A stretch of 64,000 bases of DNA, from positions 1,500,634-1,564,633 of the forward strand of contig NZ_JH711481.1 of NCBI RefSeq assembly GCF_000269805.1, read 5' to 3'. The position numbers were made by a program, and so were the translations under genes. This stretch comes from Actinomyces massiliensis 4401292. Lineage in GTDB: Bacteria; Actinomycetota; Actinomycetes; Actinomycetales; Actinomycetaceae. The notes under the pieces were generated by a model that saw nothing but the letters and a program-made list of their open reading frames with translations, did not search any database and had not been told where the DNA came from. Of the stretch, positions 53,617 through 60,884 are shown in pieces. Position 1 is the stretch's first letter. Each line of letters begins with the position of its first letter.

Positions 53617-54177
53617 TCAGCTCGTCGAAGTCGGCGTCGCAGTGGCTCGCCGTGTCCGAGGGGGTGAAGCAGCGGTCCAGCGATGCATTGTGGCTTCGGA
53701 CCTACCGGCAGGGCGCTGTGTCTGCCCGGCTCGCTTGAGCGGCCGGTCGTCGGGGCTCTCGGGTTGAGGCGTCCTCGTTGTTTTGCTGTTGTCGTCTCTG
53801 CTGTCCCTGCTGGTTTCACCGCCCTCGTCCCGCCCCGCGGCGATCACCGAGGAGATGGCGTCCCGTGAGGCCGCCAGGGTCTCGATCGACGCCTGGATCC
53901 GGGCCTGTTCGCGCTTGAGATCATTGACGGTCTCCTCGCAGATCGGGGCGAGGCGGCCTGCGCGCTCGGTCAGGCACGGCAGGACGGTGCGGATGGTCGC
54001 GGTGCTGAGGCCGGCGTCGAGCAGCTGTCGGATGCGGCGGGCCACCTCGACGTCCTGGCTGCTGTAGTCCCGGTAGCCGGAGGCGTTGCGCGCGGGCACG
54101 AGGAGCTTCTGCTCCTCGTAATAGCGGAGAAGTCGAGTGGGGATGCCCGTGCGGTCGGTGACTTCGGAGATGCGCAT
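53617..54177 (-). CDS. MerR-family transcriptional regulator
   Basis: 186 residues from the ATG at 54177 (GGGAGG 8 bases upstream). The N-terminal winged helix is MRISEVTDRTGIPTRLLRYYEEQKLL, followed by the coiled-coil dimerisation helix (EETVNDLKREQARIQASIET). The effector part after ~residue 115 is a low-complexity hydrophilic tail whose last ~30 codons have poor GC3; another minus frame over 53,600-53,690 has near-perfect GC3, so a frameshift or a gene fusion remnant at the 3' end is likely. It is divergent from an MFS efflux gene and should repress or activate it. Confidence 0.85.
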   Translation of the reverse strand: MRISEVTDRTGIPTRLLRYYEEQKLLVPARNASGYRDYSSQDVEVARRIRQLLDAGLSTATIRTVLPCLTERAGRLAPICEETVNDLKREQARIQASIETLAASRDAISSVIAAGRDEGGETSRDSRDDNSKTTRTPQPESPDDRPLKRAGQTQRPAGRSEATMHRWTAASPPRTRRATATPTSTS

Positions 54178-54223
54178 GTGGGCTGCCTCCCGTCGGGCGA
54201 TGATCGGTTGATGCCCGGGCATC

Positions 54224-54254
54224 TTGCCCTCACATTGATGTGAAGGTTGATCCT
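54224..54254 (+). promoter_or_regulatory. MerR-type promoter/operator for the MFS gene
   Basis: -35 TTGCCC (54224-54229) and -10 GATCCT (54249-54254) are 19 bp apart, the stretched spacing typical of MerR-regulated promoters. A 20-bp dyad (54227-54246, CCCTCACAT-TG-ATGTGAAGG, one mismatch) fills the spacer. The MFS GTG at 54261 falls at the expected start point. Confidence 0.65.
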
Positions 54255-54260
54255 ATCAGG

Positions 54261-55499
54261 GTGAATGCCGAGCAGTCCTCTCCCGACCGATCCGATCCAT
54301 CCGCCGCCCAATCCGCCGCCTCGTCCGTCACCTCCGCCGCTCGGTCCCGCATCGGGCGCGCCGTCGTCCTGGCCGGATTCGTGCTTCTGGTGTTCTGCAC
54401 GGGCACCGCCGAGTACCTGGTATCCGGAGTCCTCCCGCAGCTCGCCGCCGACGTCTCCGTCAGCATTGCGGCCGCCGGCCAGATCGTCACCGCCTACGCA
54501 CTCGGAGTCGCGATCGGCGGACCCGTCGTCACCGCGCTGACCGCCCGCCTGCCGAGGAAGCGCCTGGCCCTGGCGCTGGGGGCGGTCTTCATCGCGGGCA
54601 CGGCGATCACCGTGATCGCGCCGTCCTACGCGTGGGTGATCGCGGGCCGAGTGGCCTCGGCATGCAGCCAGGCCACGCTATTCGCCATCGGCCTGACCAC
54701 CGCGACGGGCCTGATGGGGCAGGCGCGGCAGGGACGGGCGATCGCGATCGTCGGCTCCGGGCTCACGATCGCCACCGTGCTCGGCGTCCCGATGGGCGCC
54801 CTGCTGGGTGGCAGTACGAATTGGCGGATGCCGTTCGTCATCGTCGCCGCGGTCGCTGCGCTCGGAGTGCTGCTGCTCGCGACGGCCATGGAACGTACCC
54901 CGGCCCCCACCACCGGCGTGGGCGATGAGATCCGGACGCTGCTGCGCGCTCCGGTCCTGCTCGCGGTCGCGACCACGACCATCGGCTTCGCCGGCGTCGG
55001 CCTCGTCTTCACCTACCTCGCGCCCCTGCTCTCCGAGGTGACCGGAATCGCCGCCGGGACGATCCCCGGTCTCCTGCTGGCCTACGGAATCGGCGGCTTC
55101 ATCGGCAATCTGGTCGCCGGGCGCCTGGCCGATCTCTCCGTGAGGGCAACGCTTGTCGGGGTGCTCCTCGCGCTGATCCTCACCCTGGCGGTCTTCCCCC
55201 TTCTGGCCCCGCGCCCGGCACCGATGATCGGGGCCGTCCTGATCCTGGGCCTGCTCTCGACCGCCACGATCGCACCGCTGCAGTCACTCGTGCTGCACCA
55301 TGCCGGAGCCGCGCCGACCCTGTCGCTGGCCGTCAACGTGGGCGCCTTCAATCTGGCCAATGCGATCGGGGCCGCTCTCGGCGGACTGGGCGCCGCTGCG
55401 GGGCTGCTGCGCTGGAGCGGATTCGGGGGCGCGCTCCTGGCGGCGGCCGGTCTGGGCCTGGCAGCTGCCGCCCTCCGCATGGATCGCGAGGCCCGCTAG
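54261..55499 (+). CDS. MFS drug/sugar efflux transporter (DHA1 type)
   Basis: 412 residues from the GTG at 54261, chosen because it coincides with the start point of the MerR-type promoter; a GTG at 54240 lies inside the operator and is rejected. Twelve membrane helices are visible; the loop 2-3 signature is read as ALTARLPRKRLALALGAVF, and GTAEYLVSGVLPQLA in helix 1 is typical of the arabinose-efflux/PbuE-like DHA1 group. The export substrate is unknown; MerR control suggests a toxic amphiphile. Confidence 0.88.
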   Translation: MNAEQSSPDRSDPSAAQSAASSVTSAARSRIGRAVVLAGFVLLVFCTGTAEYLVSGVLPQLAADVSVSIAAAGQIVTAYALGVAIGGPVVTALTARLPRKRLALALGAVFIAGTAITVIAPSYAWVIAGRVASACSQATLFAIGLTTATGLMGQARQGRAIAIVGSGLTIATVLGVPMGALLGGSTNWRMPFVIVAAVAALGVLLLATAMERTPAPTTGVGDEIRTLLRAPVLLAVATTTIGFAGVGLVFTYLAPLLSEVTGIAAGTIPGLLLAYGIGGFIGNLVAGRLADLSVRATLVGVLLALILTLAVFPLLAPRPAPMIGAVLILGLLSTATIAPLQSLVLHHAGAAPTLSLAVNVGAFNLANAIGAALGGLGAAAGLLRWSGFGGALLAAAGLGLAAAALRMDREAR

Positions 55500-55513
55500 G
55501 GCCGGTCGGACGA

Positions 55514-55782
55514 TCACGCGCAGGAGATCGCGGTCGTAACGGCTGCGCCCGCGAGTATCAGAATGATCAGCGCGCCGATAGCCCTTCCCACGGGGTGCCC
55601 GAGGTTGATGGTGGTGCCGATGCCGGCTCGCTTGGGCACGATGAGCGAGGGATCCTCCGGATTGATGTAGAACATGCCTCCGAGCCACAGGGCGTCGTGT
55701 CGCGCGACATCGACGGCGTCGCCCCCAGTGCGACTCCAATGACGAGACTGGCGGTTCCGAGAGTGAGAGTGAGGGCGAGCAT
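55514..55782 (-). pseudogene. Frameshifted DUF1648/DUF5808 small membrane protein
   Basis: The ATG (55782) overlaps the GntR stop (TGATG). The first frame gives a membrane helix LALTLTLGTASLVIGVALG; a different frame then gives DALWLGGMFYINPEDPSLIV, PKRAGIGTTINLGHPVG and a last helix, ending at the TGA at 55514-55516. This second part is the DUF5808 signature (FYxNPxDP, NxGHP). The frames join at a run of five C (55722-55726, five G on the coding strand); one more G would restore a 90-codon gene. Either a true mutation or a sequencing error. Confidence 0.75.
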
Positions 55783-56171
55783 CAGGGCCTTCTGCCCACG
55801 GGGGAGAGCGTGTCGAGGCATCGGGCTGCGCTGTCCAGGATGCTCTGCTCGGTGCGGCCGTGGGCCAGGGCCTCGGCTAGCAGGATGCGCAGCCGCTCCT
55901 CCCAATGTGCGGTGCTGTGCCGGTCTGCGGCGGGGGCGGGAGAGATGACCGTGCCCGACTTCGCGTTGGTGACCACCAGTCCCTCGGTGCGCAGGAGCTC
56001 GTAGGCCTTGGAGACGGTGGCCGGGTTGATGGCGAAGGCCGAGGCGAGCGTGCGCACGGATGCGAGGCGGTCGCCCGGGCGCAGCTCGGATCGGGCGATG
56101 CCCTCGACGACGCGGTTGCGGATCTGCTGATAGACCGGGGTGGGGGAGAGCGGGTCGATCTCGATGTCTAT
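55782..56171 (-). CDS. GntR-family regulator (YtrA/YhcF type) with non-standard start
   Basis: 129 residues if initiation is at ATA (56171), 6 bases after GGGAG; the frame has no ATG/GTG/TTG between the upstream stop and a GTG at 56057 that would remove half of the winged helix. The protein reads DIEIDPLSPTPVYQQIRNRV and RTLASAFAINPATVSKAYEL, a complete YtrA-type DNA-binding domain with a short C-terminal dimerisation helix. YtrA-type regulators usually repress their own operon of small membrane or ABC genes; here the partner is the DUF5808 gene. Confidence 0.8.
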   Translation of the reverse strand: MDIEIDPLSPTPVYQQIRNRVVEGIARSELRPGDRLASVRTLASAFAINPATVSKAYELLRTEGLVVTNAKSGTVISPAPAADRHSTAHWEERLRILLAEALAHGRTEQSILDSAARCLDTLSPVGRRP

Positions 56172-56229
56172 GATGAACTCCCTTCTGTGCTATCTGTATG
56201 AGTAATAGTAGGACAGAGTGTGGTGTTGG

Positions 56230-56304
56230 CGCTTACTGCGCTCATTTGCCCCTTCCTGCACGGCTTGAAGAGGCGCAGCAAGGGGGAAATGAGCGTAGTA
56301 AGCG
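56230..56304. repeat. 75-bp inverted repeat between GntR and DinB genes
   Basis: Two 25-bp arms (56230-56254 and 56280-56304) match at 23 of 25 positions; the arm holds GCGCTCATTTGCCCC. The 25-nt loop includes GCACGGCTTGAAGAGGCGC. It ends 26 bp before the DinB stop. It may be the DinB terminator, a MITE-like element, or a structural RNA. Confidence 0.85.
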
Positions 56305-56330
56305 ATGGGTGGTGCGGAAGCTGCCCCGCC

Positions 56331-56909
56331 TCAGCCCTCCAGGCCGAGCAGTCGGCGGGAGTAGACCGCCTGGCCGGAGTGCTGGGCGGCGTCGTCGATG
56401 ATGGAGGCCAGCCGTGAGGCGCGGGTGACCGGCGGCTGCCAGGAGTGGTCGATGACCTCGTCGAGGGATGCCGGGTCCAGGCCGGTCAGGTAGTCGCGGA
56501 TGAGCGCGTAGGCGGCGTCGAGGTAGTCGGTCAGGACGGCGAGGTCGCTCACGCGCACCAGGGCAGCCTGCTCGGGCGCGTGGCGCCAGTCCTCGGTGTC
56601 GTCGGGCAGCGGCAGGGCGAAGCGCTTGCTGAAGCCGGCCGAGGTCCACAGTGCGTCAGTGCCGGCCAGGGCCGAGACCTGCAGGTCGATCTCTCGGGCC
56701 GTGTGCCAGGCGAGCCAGGTCAGGGAGTCGATGCGCGGCGCGGTCGTCGGGGCGGGCTGGGTATTCGCCTGCTCGACGGTGACGCCGTCCAGGGCGCGGT
56801 CGAAGCGCTCGCGGGAGCGGTCCAGAGAGGCGGTCAGGAGGGTCGGCCAGGGGGTGGCGTTGGTGCTGCTGGTGGGGGTGTCTGTGGGGCGTCCGCTGCT
56901 CTCGCTCAT
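56331..56909 (-). CDS. DinB/YfiT-family protein (maleylpyruvate isomerase/thiol-transferase fold)
   Basis: 192 residues from the ATG at 56909; TACGGT 6 bases upstream suggests a leaderless mRNA. LTWLAWHTAREID (around 78-90) and the late DDAAQHSGQAVYSRRL carry the His residues that bind the metal in the four-helix DinB fold. Members act in thiol-dependent detoxification or are of unknown use. It is alone and ends at the 75-bp inverted repeat. Confidence 0.85.
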   Translation of the reverse strand: MSESSGRPTDTPTSSTNATPWPTLLTASLDRSRERFDRALDGVTVEQANTQPAPTTAPRIDSLTWLAWHTAREIDLQVSALAGTDALWTSAGFSKRFALPLPDDTEDWRHAPEQAALVRVSDLAVLTDYLDAAYALIRDYLTGLDPASLDEVIDHSWQPPVTRASRLASIIDDAAQHSGQAVYSRRLLGLEG

Positions 56910-57032
56910 GCCTCCACCGTATGCCGTCTGCGACGGGCTGCGGAGGGGGCCGCGCTGGGGCCGGGGCTCGGGCCGGGGCTCGGGCCCGGCCCGCACTTTT
57001 AAGGGGGCCGTTTTCGTGTCTCACCCCGATCC

Positions 57033-57038
57033 TATTCT
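57033..57038 (+). promoter_or_regulatory. -10 box of leaderless HNH gene
   Basis: TATTCT ends 6 bases before the ATG at 57045. A TTTTCG at 57011-57016 may be a weak -35. Confidence 0.5.
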
Positions 57039-57044
57039 GTTGTC

Positions 57045-59759
57045 ATGTTCGAGAGCCGGGGTGCTGCTGGGCCGTCCGCGGAGGTCGCCGTGGGCGGTGC
57101 TGGTGGTGTGCTGCTGTCGGGCGGTGTCGGCTCGGATGCGTTGGCGGGCTTGTCGGGGATGGTGCCGGGTCCCGGACTGGCGGCTGCGATCGAGCGGTTG
57201 GTGGAGCCTTTGCTGGTCTCGGTTCCGGGGGCCGACGGCGCTGCTGGCGGCGGTGACGACGGCGGGAGTGCATCCGGTGCCGGGGCTGCTGGGGCTGACG
57301 ATGACGGTGCCGGCCTTGTCGGGGACGTCGTGGATCCGGGTGAGCGGGCTCTGGCGGATGCCGCCCGGGCGCTGGTCGTCGACGGCGCCGGGTCCGATGT
57401 GCTGGTGGGCTTGGGTGCGGACGTGCTGAGCGAGGCAGTGGCGGCGTGCGGTCGTCTGGCCAGTTGGGCGCAGTGGGCTCAGGCGGTGGTGGCCGAGTGC
57501 CTGGCGCGGTGCCCGGATATGAGCGGTGAGCCCTGGATGCCCTCGCGCGATGATCAGTGCTGCGATGGCGGATCTCAAGGGGATGCTCGGGGCCGGGCCG
57601 ATCGTGATGGCCGGGAGCAGAGTCGATCGGCGTCGTCTGGGGCGTATGCGGCGGGGCGCTGGAACGCCGTCAGTGAGATCGCGTGTCGTCTGGGCGTCTC
57701 GCGCACGCGGTCCTCTCACCTGGTTGATCGGGGAGCAGGACTGTTGGACGGCCGTTTGAGGGCGACTTCCGGGCTGCATCGAGTGGGATTGTTGGATGAG
57801 TCCAAGGCCGGTCTGCTGGTACGCCGCCTGGTGGAGGAGCCCGCCGTTGTGGCTGAGGCGGTGCAGGAGCGGGTAGTGGGGCGGGCCGTGCACCGCACGA
57901 GTGCTCAGGTGGGCAGGGATGTGGATAAGGCTCTGACGGCTTTGGATCCCGATGGGACCAGTGCCCGGGCCAGGCGTCATAGTGCGGGGCGTCATGTGAC
58001 TCGGCCTCGCGAGGCGGGTACGGGGGTGTGCGAGATGCGCATACTCATGCCCCGCCCCGATGCGTTCCTGGTGGACGCCACCCTGGACGCCATCGCCGCC
58101 TCGGCGCGTGCGACGGGGGATCGGCGCACTCTCGGGCAACTGCGCGCCGACGCCCTGGTGTCAATGAGTCTGCACGCCTTGAAGTCCAGTCAGCATCGAG
58201 CCGCTGCTCAGTCCTCCGGGGCGGAGTATGCCGCCTTCGCAGCTGCGGATGAGCCCAGGGCTGCGGGCGGAGGAGGGGTCGCGGGTGTGGATGCGATGAG
58301 GGCTGTAGATCCAGCGGCCCCAGCGGACTCAACGGCACCCGCGGACCCAGCGGATCTGATGCCCGACGGCGTTCCGCTTCGAGGGCTGTTGACCGCTCTT
58401 AGCGACGTGGTCGGCCATACCGCCCCGTGGTGGATGCCCTCGGGTGCCGCTCCCGTGGTCCTGCCGCCGGGGTTGACGGTCAATGTGGACGTCACCGTTC
58501 CCCTGGACCACCTGGTCGACCTTCTCGAACCTGAATCGACCGGGAACGATTCATCCGAAAGCTGTCGGGCTGTCACCGCTGCGCCCGGCAGTGGGCCGTC
58601 CGGTGGTGGAGTGCTCGGCGGTGGGCTGCCCGGTCACGGAGCGCTCGGTGGCAGGCCTCCGGATGACGGGCCGACCGGTGGTGCGTCTCTAGATGGCGGG
58701 CCGCCTGGTGACGGGCGGTCCGATCGCCCCGGTGGTGGAGTGTCCGGTGGTGGCCCCCAAGACAGCAGGTCGCCCAGTGACGGAGCGCTCGGCGGTGGGT
58801 GGCCTGGTGGCGGGCCGTCCGATCGCCCCAATGAGGGGCCGTCCAAGTGCGGACTACCAGGCCTTGGCCGCGTTGATTCCGCTGTGCTCGAGGGCGGTTC
58901 GCCTGGCAGACGCCTCTCTGAAAGCGGCTCGCGTGGTTTCGCTGCGCCTATTTCAGGATCGACTGATTTCGGTCTGCCCATTTCCGAGTCGCCTGGCCCT
59001 GCAGAAGATGCGAGGGCGCTTAGGCCGTCCGTCGCTGTCCAGACCGTGCAGACTGCGCAGACCGTGGAGGCCTCCCTGGGCACGGCCGGGAGGAGTGTGC
59101 CCGTACCCGCCGTGGTCGCCAGGGCGCTGGCCGCCGGTGGGACCTGGCGTCGTCTGGTCACCGATCCCGTCTCGGGCACTGTGGTGGATGTGGGCCGTAC
59201 CCGCTACCGGCCGCCCGCCGCTCTGGCCGATCTGGTGCGCGCTCGCGATGCCGCGTGCACCCACCCCGGTTGCGACGTGCCGGCGCGCGGCTGCGACGTG
59301 GACCATATCGTTCCGTGGGCCGGTGGCGGCATCACCTCCTACGAGAACCTGACCTGCCTGTGCCGAGCGCACCACCGACTCAAGCACACCCCCGGCTGGG
59401 CACTGACCCGCACCTCCACCGGTGCCCTGATGTGGCGCACTCCTACCGGTGCCCGCTACCACCGTGCACCGGACGGTACCGTTACCATGCTGCCCCGCCG
59501 CACCGGACCCCGTCAGCAGGTTCGTCCTGCGGTCCGTGTGCCCGACGCCCTTGCAAAGGACATCACGCCCGCGGTCTTCGACCGCTTGGCCAAAGGACTT
59601 GCCGAGTCCGATCCTGCCGGGCGCAAGACAGTACCGGTGTTAACGACTCGGGGTCCCCGTCCTGGCCAGAACCCCGGTGACTTCGAAACCGTCCCTTACT
59701 CTCGAGCCCTCCACGAGCTCGGTCTGACTCCGCTGCTCGACGCCATCCCACCCTTCTGA
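57045..59759 (+). CDS. DUF222/HNH endonuclease domain protein with a Gly-rich insertion
   Basis: 904 residues, long for this actinobacterial family. DUF222 occupies about 90-480 (helical, with EIACRLGVSRTRSSHLVDRG). A Gly/Asp/Pro/Ser-rich segment (about 515-650) follows. The HNH nuclease is C-terminal: ACTHPGCDVPARGCDVDHIV (HNH Asp753-His754) and LCRAHHRLKHTPGW (His776-His777). Proteins of this kind are present in many copies in actinobacteria; DNA cleavage is inferred from the fold. Alternating frames across the Gly-rich part show it is built from degenerate 24-30 bp repeats. Confidence 0.88.
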   Translation: MFESRGAAGPSAEVAVGGAGGVLLSGGVGSDALAGLSGMVPGPGLAAAIERLVEPLLVSVPGADGAAGGGDDGGSASGAGAAGADDDGAGLVGDVVDPGERALADAARALVVDGAGSDVLVGLGADVLSEAVAACGRLASWAQWAQAVVAECLARCPDMSGEPWMPSRDDQCCDGGSQGDARGRADRDGREQSRSASSGAYAAGRWNAVSEIACRLGVSRTRSSHLVDRGAGLLDGRLRATSGLHRVGLLDESKAGLLVRRLVEEPAVVAEAVQERVVGRAVHRTSAQVGRDVDKALTALDPDGTSARARRHSAGRHVTRPREAGTGVCEMRILMPRPDAFLVDATLDAIAASARATGDRRTLGQLRADALVSMSLHALKSSQHRAAAQSSGAEYAAFAAADEPRAAGGGGVAGVDAMRAVDPAAPADSTAPADPADLMPDGVPLRGLLTALSDVVGHTAPWWMPSGAAPVVLPPGLTVNVDVTVPLDHLVDLLEPESTGNDSSESCRAVTAAPGSGPSGGGVLGGGLPGHGALGGRPPDDGPTGGASLDGGPPGDGRSDRPGGGVSGGGPQDSRSPSDGALGGGWPGGGPSDRPNEGPSKCGLPGLGRVDSAVLEGGSPGRRLSESGSRGFAAPISGSTDFGLPISESPGPAEDARALRPSVAVQTVQTAQTVEASLGTAGRSVPVPAVVARALAAGGTWRRLVTDPVSGTVVDVGRTRYRPPAALADLVRARDAACTHPGCDVPARGCDVDHIVPWAGGGITSYENLTCLCRAHHRLKHTPGWALTRTSTGALMWRTPTGARYHRAPDGTVTMLPRRTGPRQQVRPAVRVPDALAKDITPAVFDRLAKGLAESDPAGRKTVPVLTTRGPRPGQNPGDFETVPYSRALHELGLTPLLDAIPPF
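58593..58880 (+). repeat. Degenerate repeats encoding the Gly-rich insertion of the HNH protein
   Basis: Units such as GGTGGTGGAGTGCTCGGCG, GGTCACGGAGCGCTCGGTGG and GTGACGGAGCGCTCGGCGG recur about every 24-36 bases, all in frame. They encode GG-x-P/S-x-D/G-x motifs. The stretch is likely length-variable between strains. Confidence 0.7.
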
Positions 59760-59830
59760 GACACCTTCTGGAACAAGTCAGGCCCAAGAGGGCGGTCGCG
59801 AAGCAGCCGGCCGCTGGCTCCCTCCGTCAT

Positions 59831-60739
59831 TCAGGCGAAGACGACGGTGCGCTGCCCATTGAGCAGCACGCGATGCTCGGCGTGCCAGCGCACCGCCTGG
59901 GCGAGCACGCGGCGCTCGACGTCCTGCCCCTTGGCGCGCAGGGTCGCCACTGTGTCCTCATGAGCGGCGCGAGTGACGTCCTGCTCGATGATCGGCCCCT
60001 CGTCCAGATCCGCCGTCACGTAGTGGGCGGTCGCGCCGATGAGCTTGACGCCCCGCTGATGCGCCTGACGGTAGGGGTTGGCGCCCTTGAAGCTGGGCAG
60101 GAAGGAATGATGGATGTTGATGACGCCCCCGTGCAGGCGCTCGCACAGGGCGGGGGAGAGGATCTGCATGTAGCGCGCCAGCACCACCAGCTCGACGTCG
60201 AGCTCGCCGACCAGCCGCAGCAGCTCGGCCTCGGCCGCCTCCTTCGTCTCCCGCGTGACCGGAATGCAGGTGAAGGGCGCCCCGTAGAACTCTGCGACGG
60301 GCCGTAGGTCCTCATGATTGCCGACAACGCCCACGACGTCGATCGGCAGCCCCTGACTACGTGCCCGGAACAGGAGATCGGTCAGGCAGTGCCCCTCCTT
60401 GCTCACCATGATGAGGGTGCGCAGGGGCCGCCCGACCTCATCGAGGCTCCAGGTCATCGTGTAGGTCTCGGCGAGCTCGGCGAGATCCTTCTCCAGCTCC
60501 TCGCGCGGAACCGTGGTCATGACCTGGACGCGCATGAAGAACAGGCCGGAATCCTCGTCGCCGAACTGCTTCGACTCAGTGATGTTCCCACCGCGGCGCG
60601 CCAGCACCCCGGAGACGGCGTGGACGATGCCGGGCCGGTCAGGGCAGGACAGCGACAGGACGAGATGGGCGGGATCCGAAGCGGCCGGGGAGGCTGGGGA
60701 GACCCCCGACGGGGCGGACGGCGTGGCGGGCGTGTTCAT
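59831..60739 (-). CDS. purU: Formyltetrahydrofolate deformylase
   Basis: 302 residues from the ATG at 60739. It hydrolyses 10-formyl-THF to formate and THF and supplies formate for purine synthesis or one-carbon balance. An ACT-like domain (LSCPDRPGIVHAVSGVLARR, about 27-46) precedes the formyltransferase-type domain with VVGNHEDL, the catalytic NIHHSFLPSF and DLDEGPIIEQD. TAGGCT (complement of 60747-60752) is 7 bases before the ATG, suggesting a leaderless transcript. Confidence 0.95.
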   Translation of the reverse strand: MNTPATPSAPSGVSPASPAASDPAHLVLSLSCPDRPGIVHAVSGVLARRGGNITESKQFGDEDSGLFFMRVQVMTTVPREELEKDLAELAETYTMTWSLDEVGRPLRTLIMVSKEGHCLTDLLFRARSQGLPIDVVGVVGNHEDLRPVAEFYGAPFTCIPVTRETKEAAEAELLRLVGELDVELVVLARYMQILSPALCERLHGGVINIHHSFLPSFKGANPYRQAHQRGVKLIGATAHYVTADLDEGPIIEQDVTRAAHEDTVATLRAKGQDVERRVLAQAVRWHAEHRVLLNGQRTVVFA

Positions 60740-60766
60740 GGCACGCAGCCTAGACGCCGTTGCTCT

Positions 60767-60884
60767 CACGTGCCGTCACGTGCCCTGCCCGGATGCATGC
60801 CGTTCGGAACCTCGGCGGTGAGGAATGATCGGCGCCGCCCGCCGGCCCCGGCATCTGGGAGCCTCTTCACGTGCCGTCATGTGC
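60767..60884. repeat. CACGTG-containing direct repeat around the purU-APC junction
   Basis: CACGTGCCGTCACGTGCC at 60767-60784 and CACGTGCCGTCATGTGC at 60868-60884, the latter covering the APC stop codon. Each is made of two CACGTG-like halves. Between them are ~83 bases without a gene. Confidence 0.55.

Noticed and set aside
54240-54260. GTG at 54240 as the start of the MFS gene
   Set aside because: It lies inside the MerR-type dyad and upstream of the predicted start point; the GTG at 54261 fits better.
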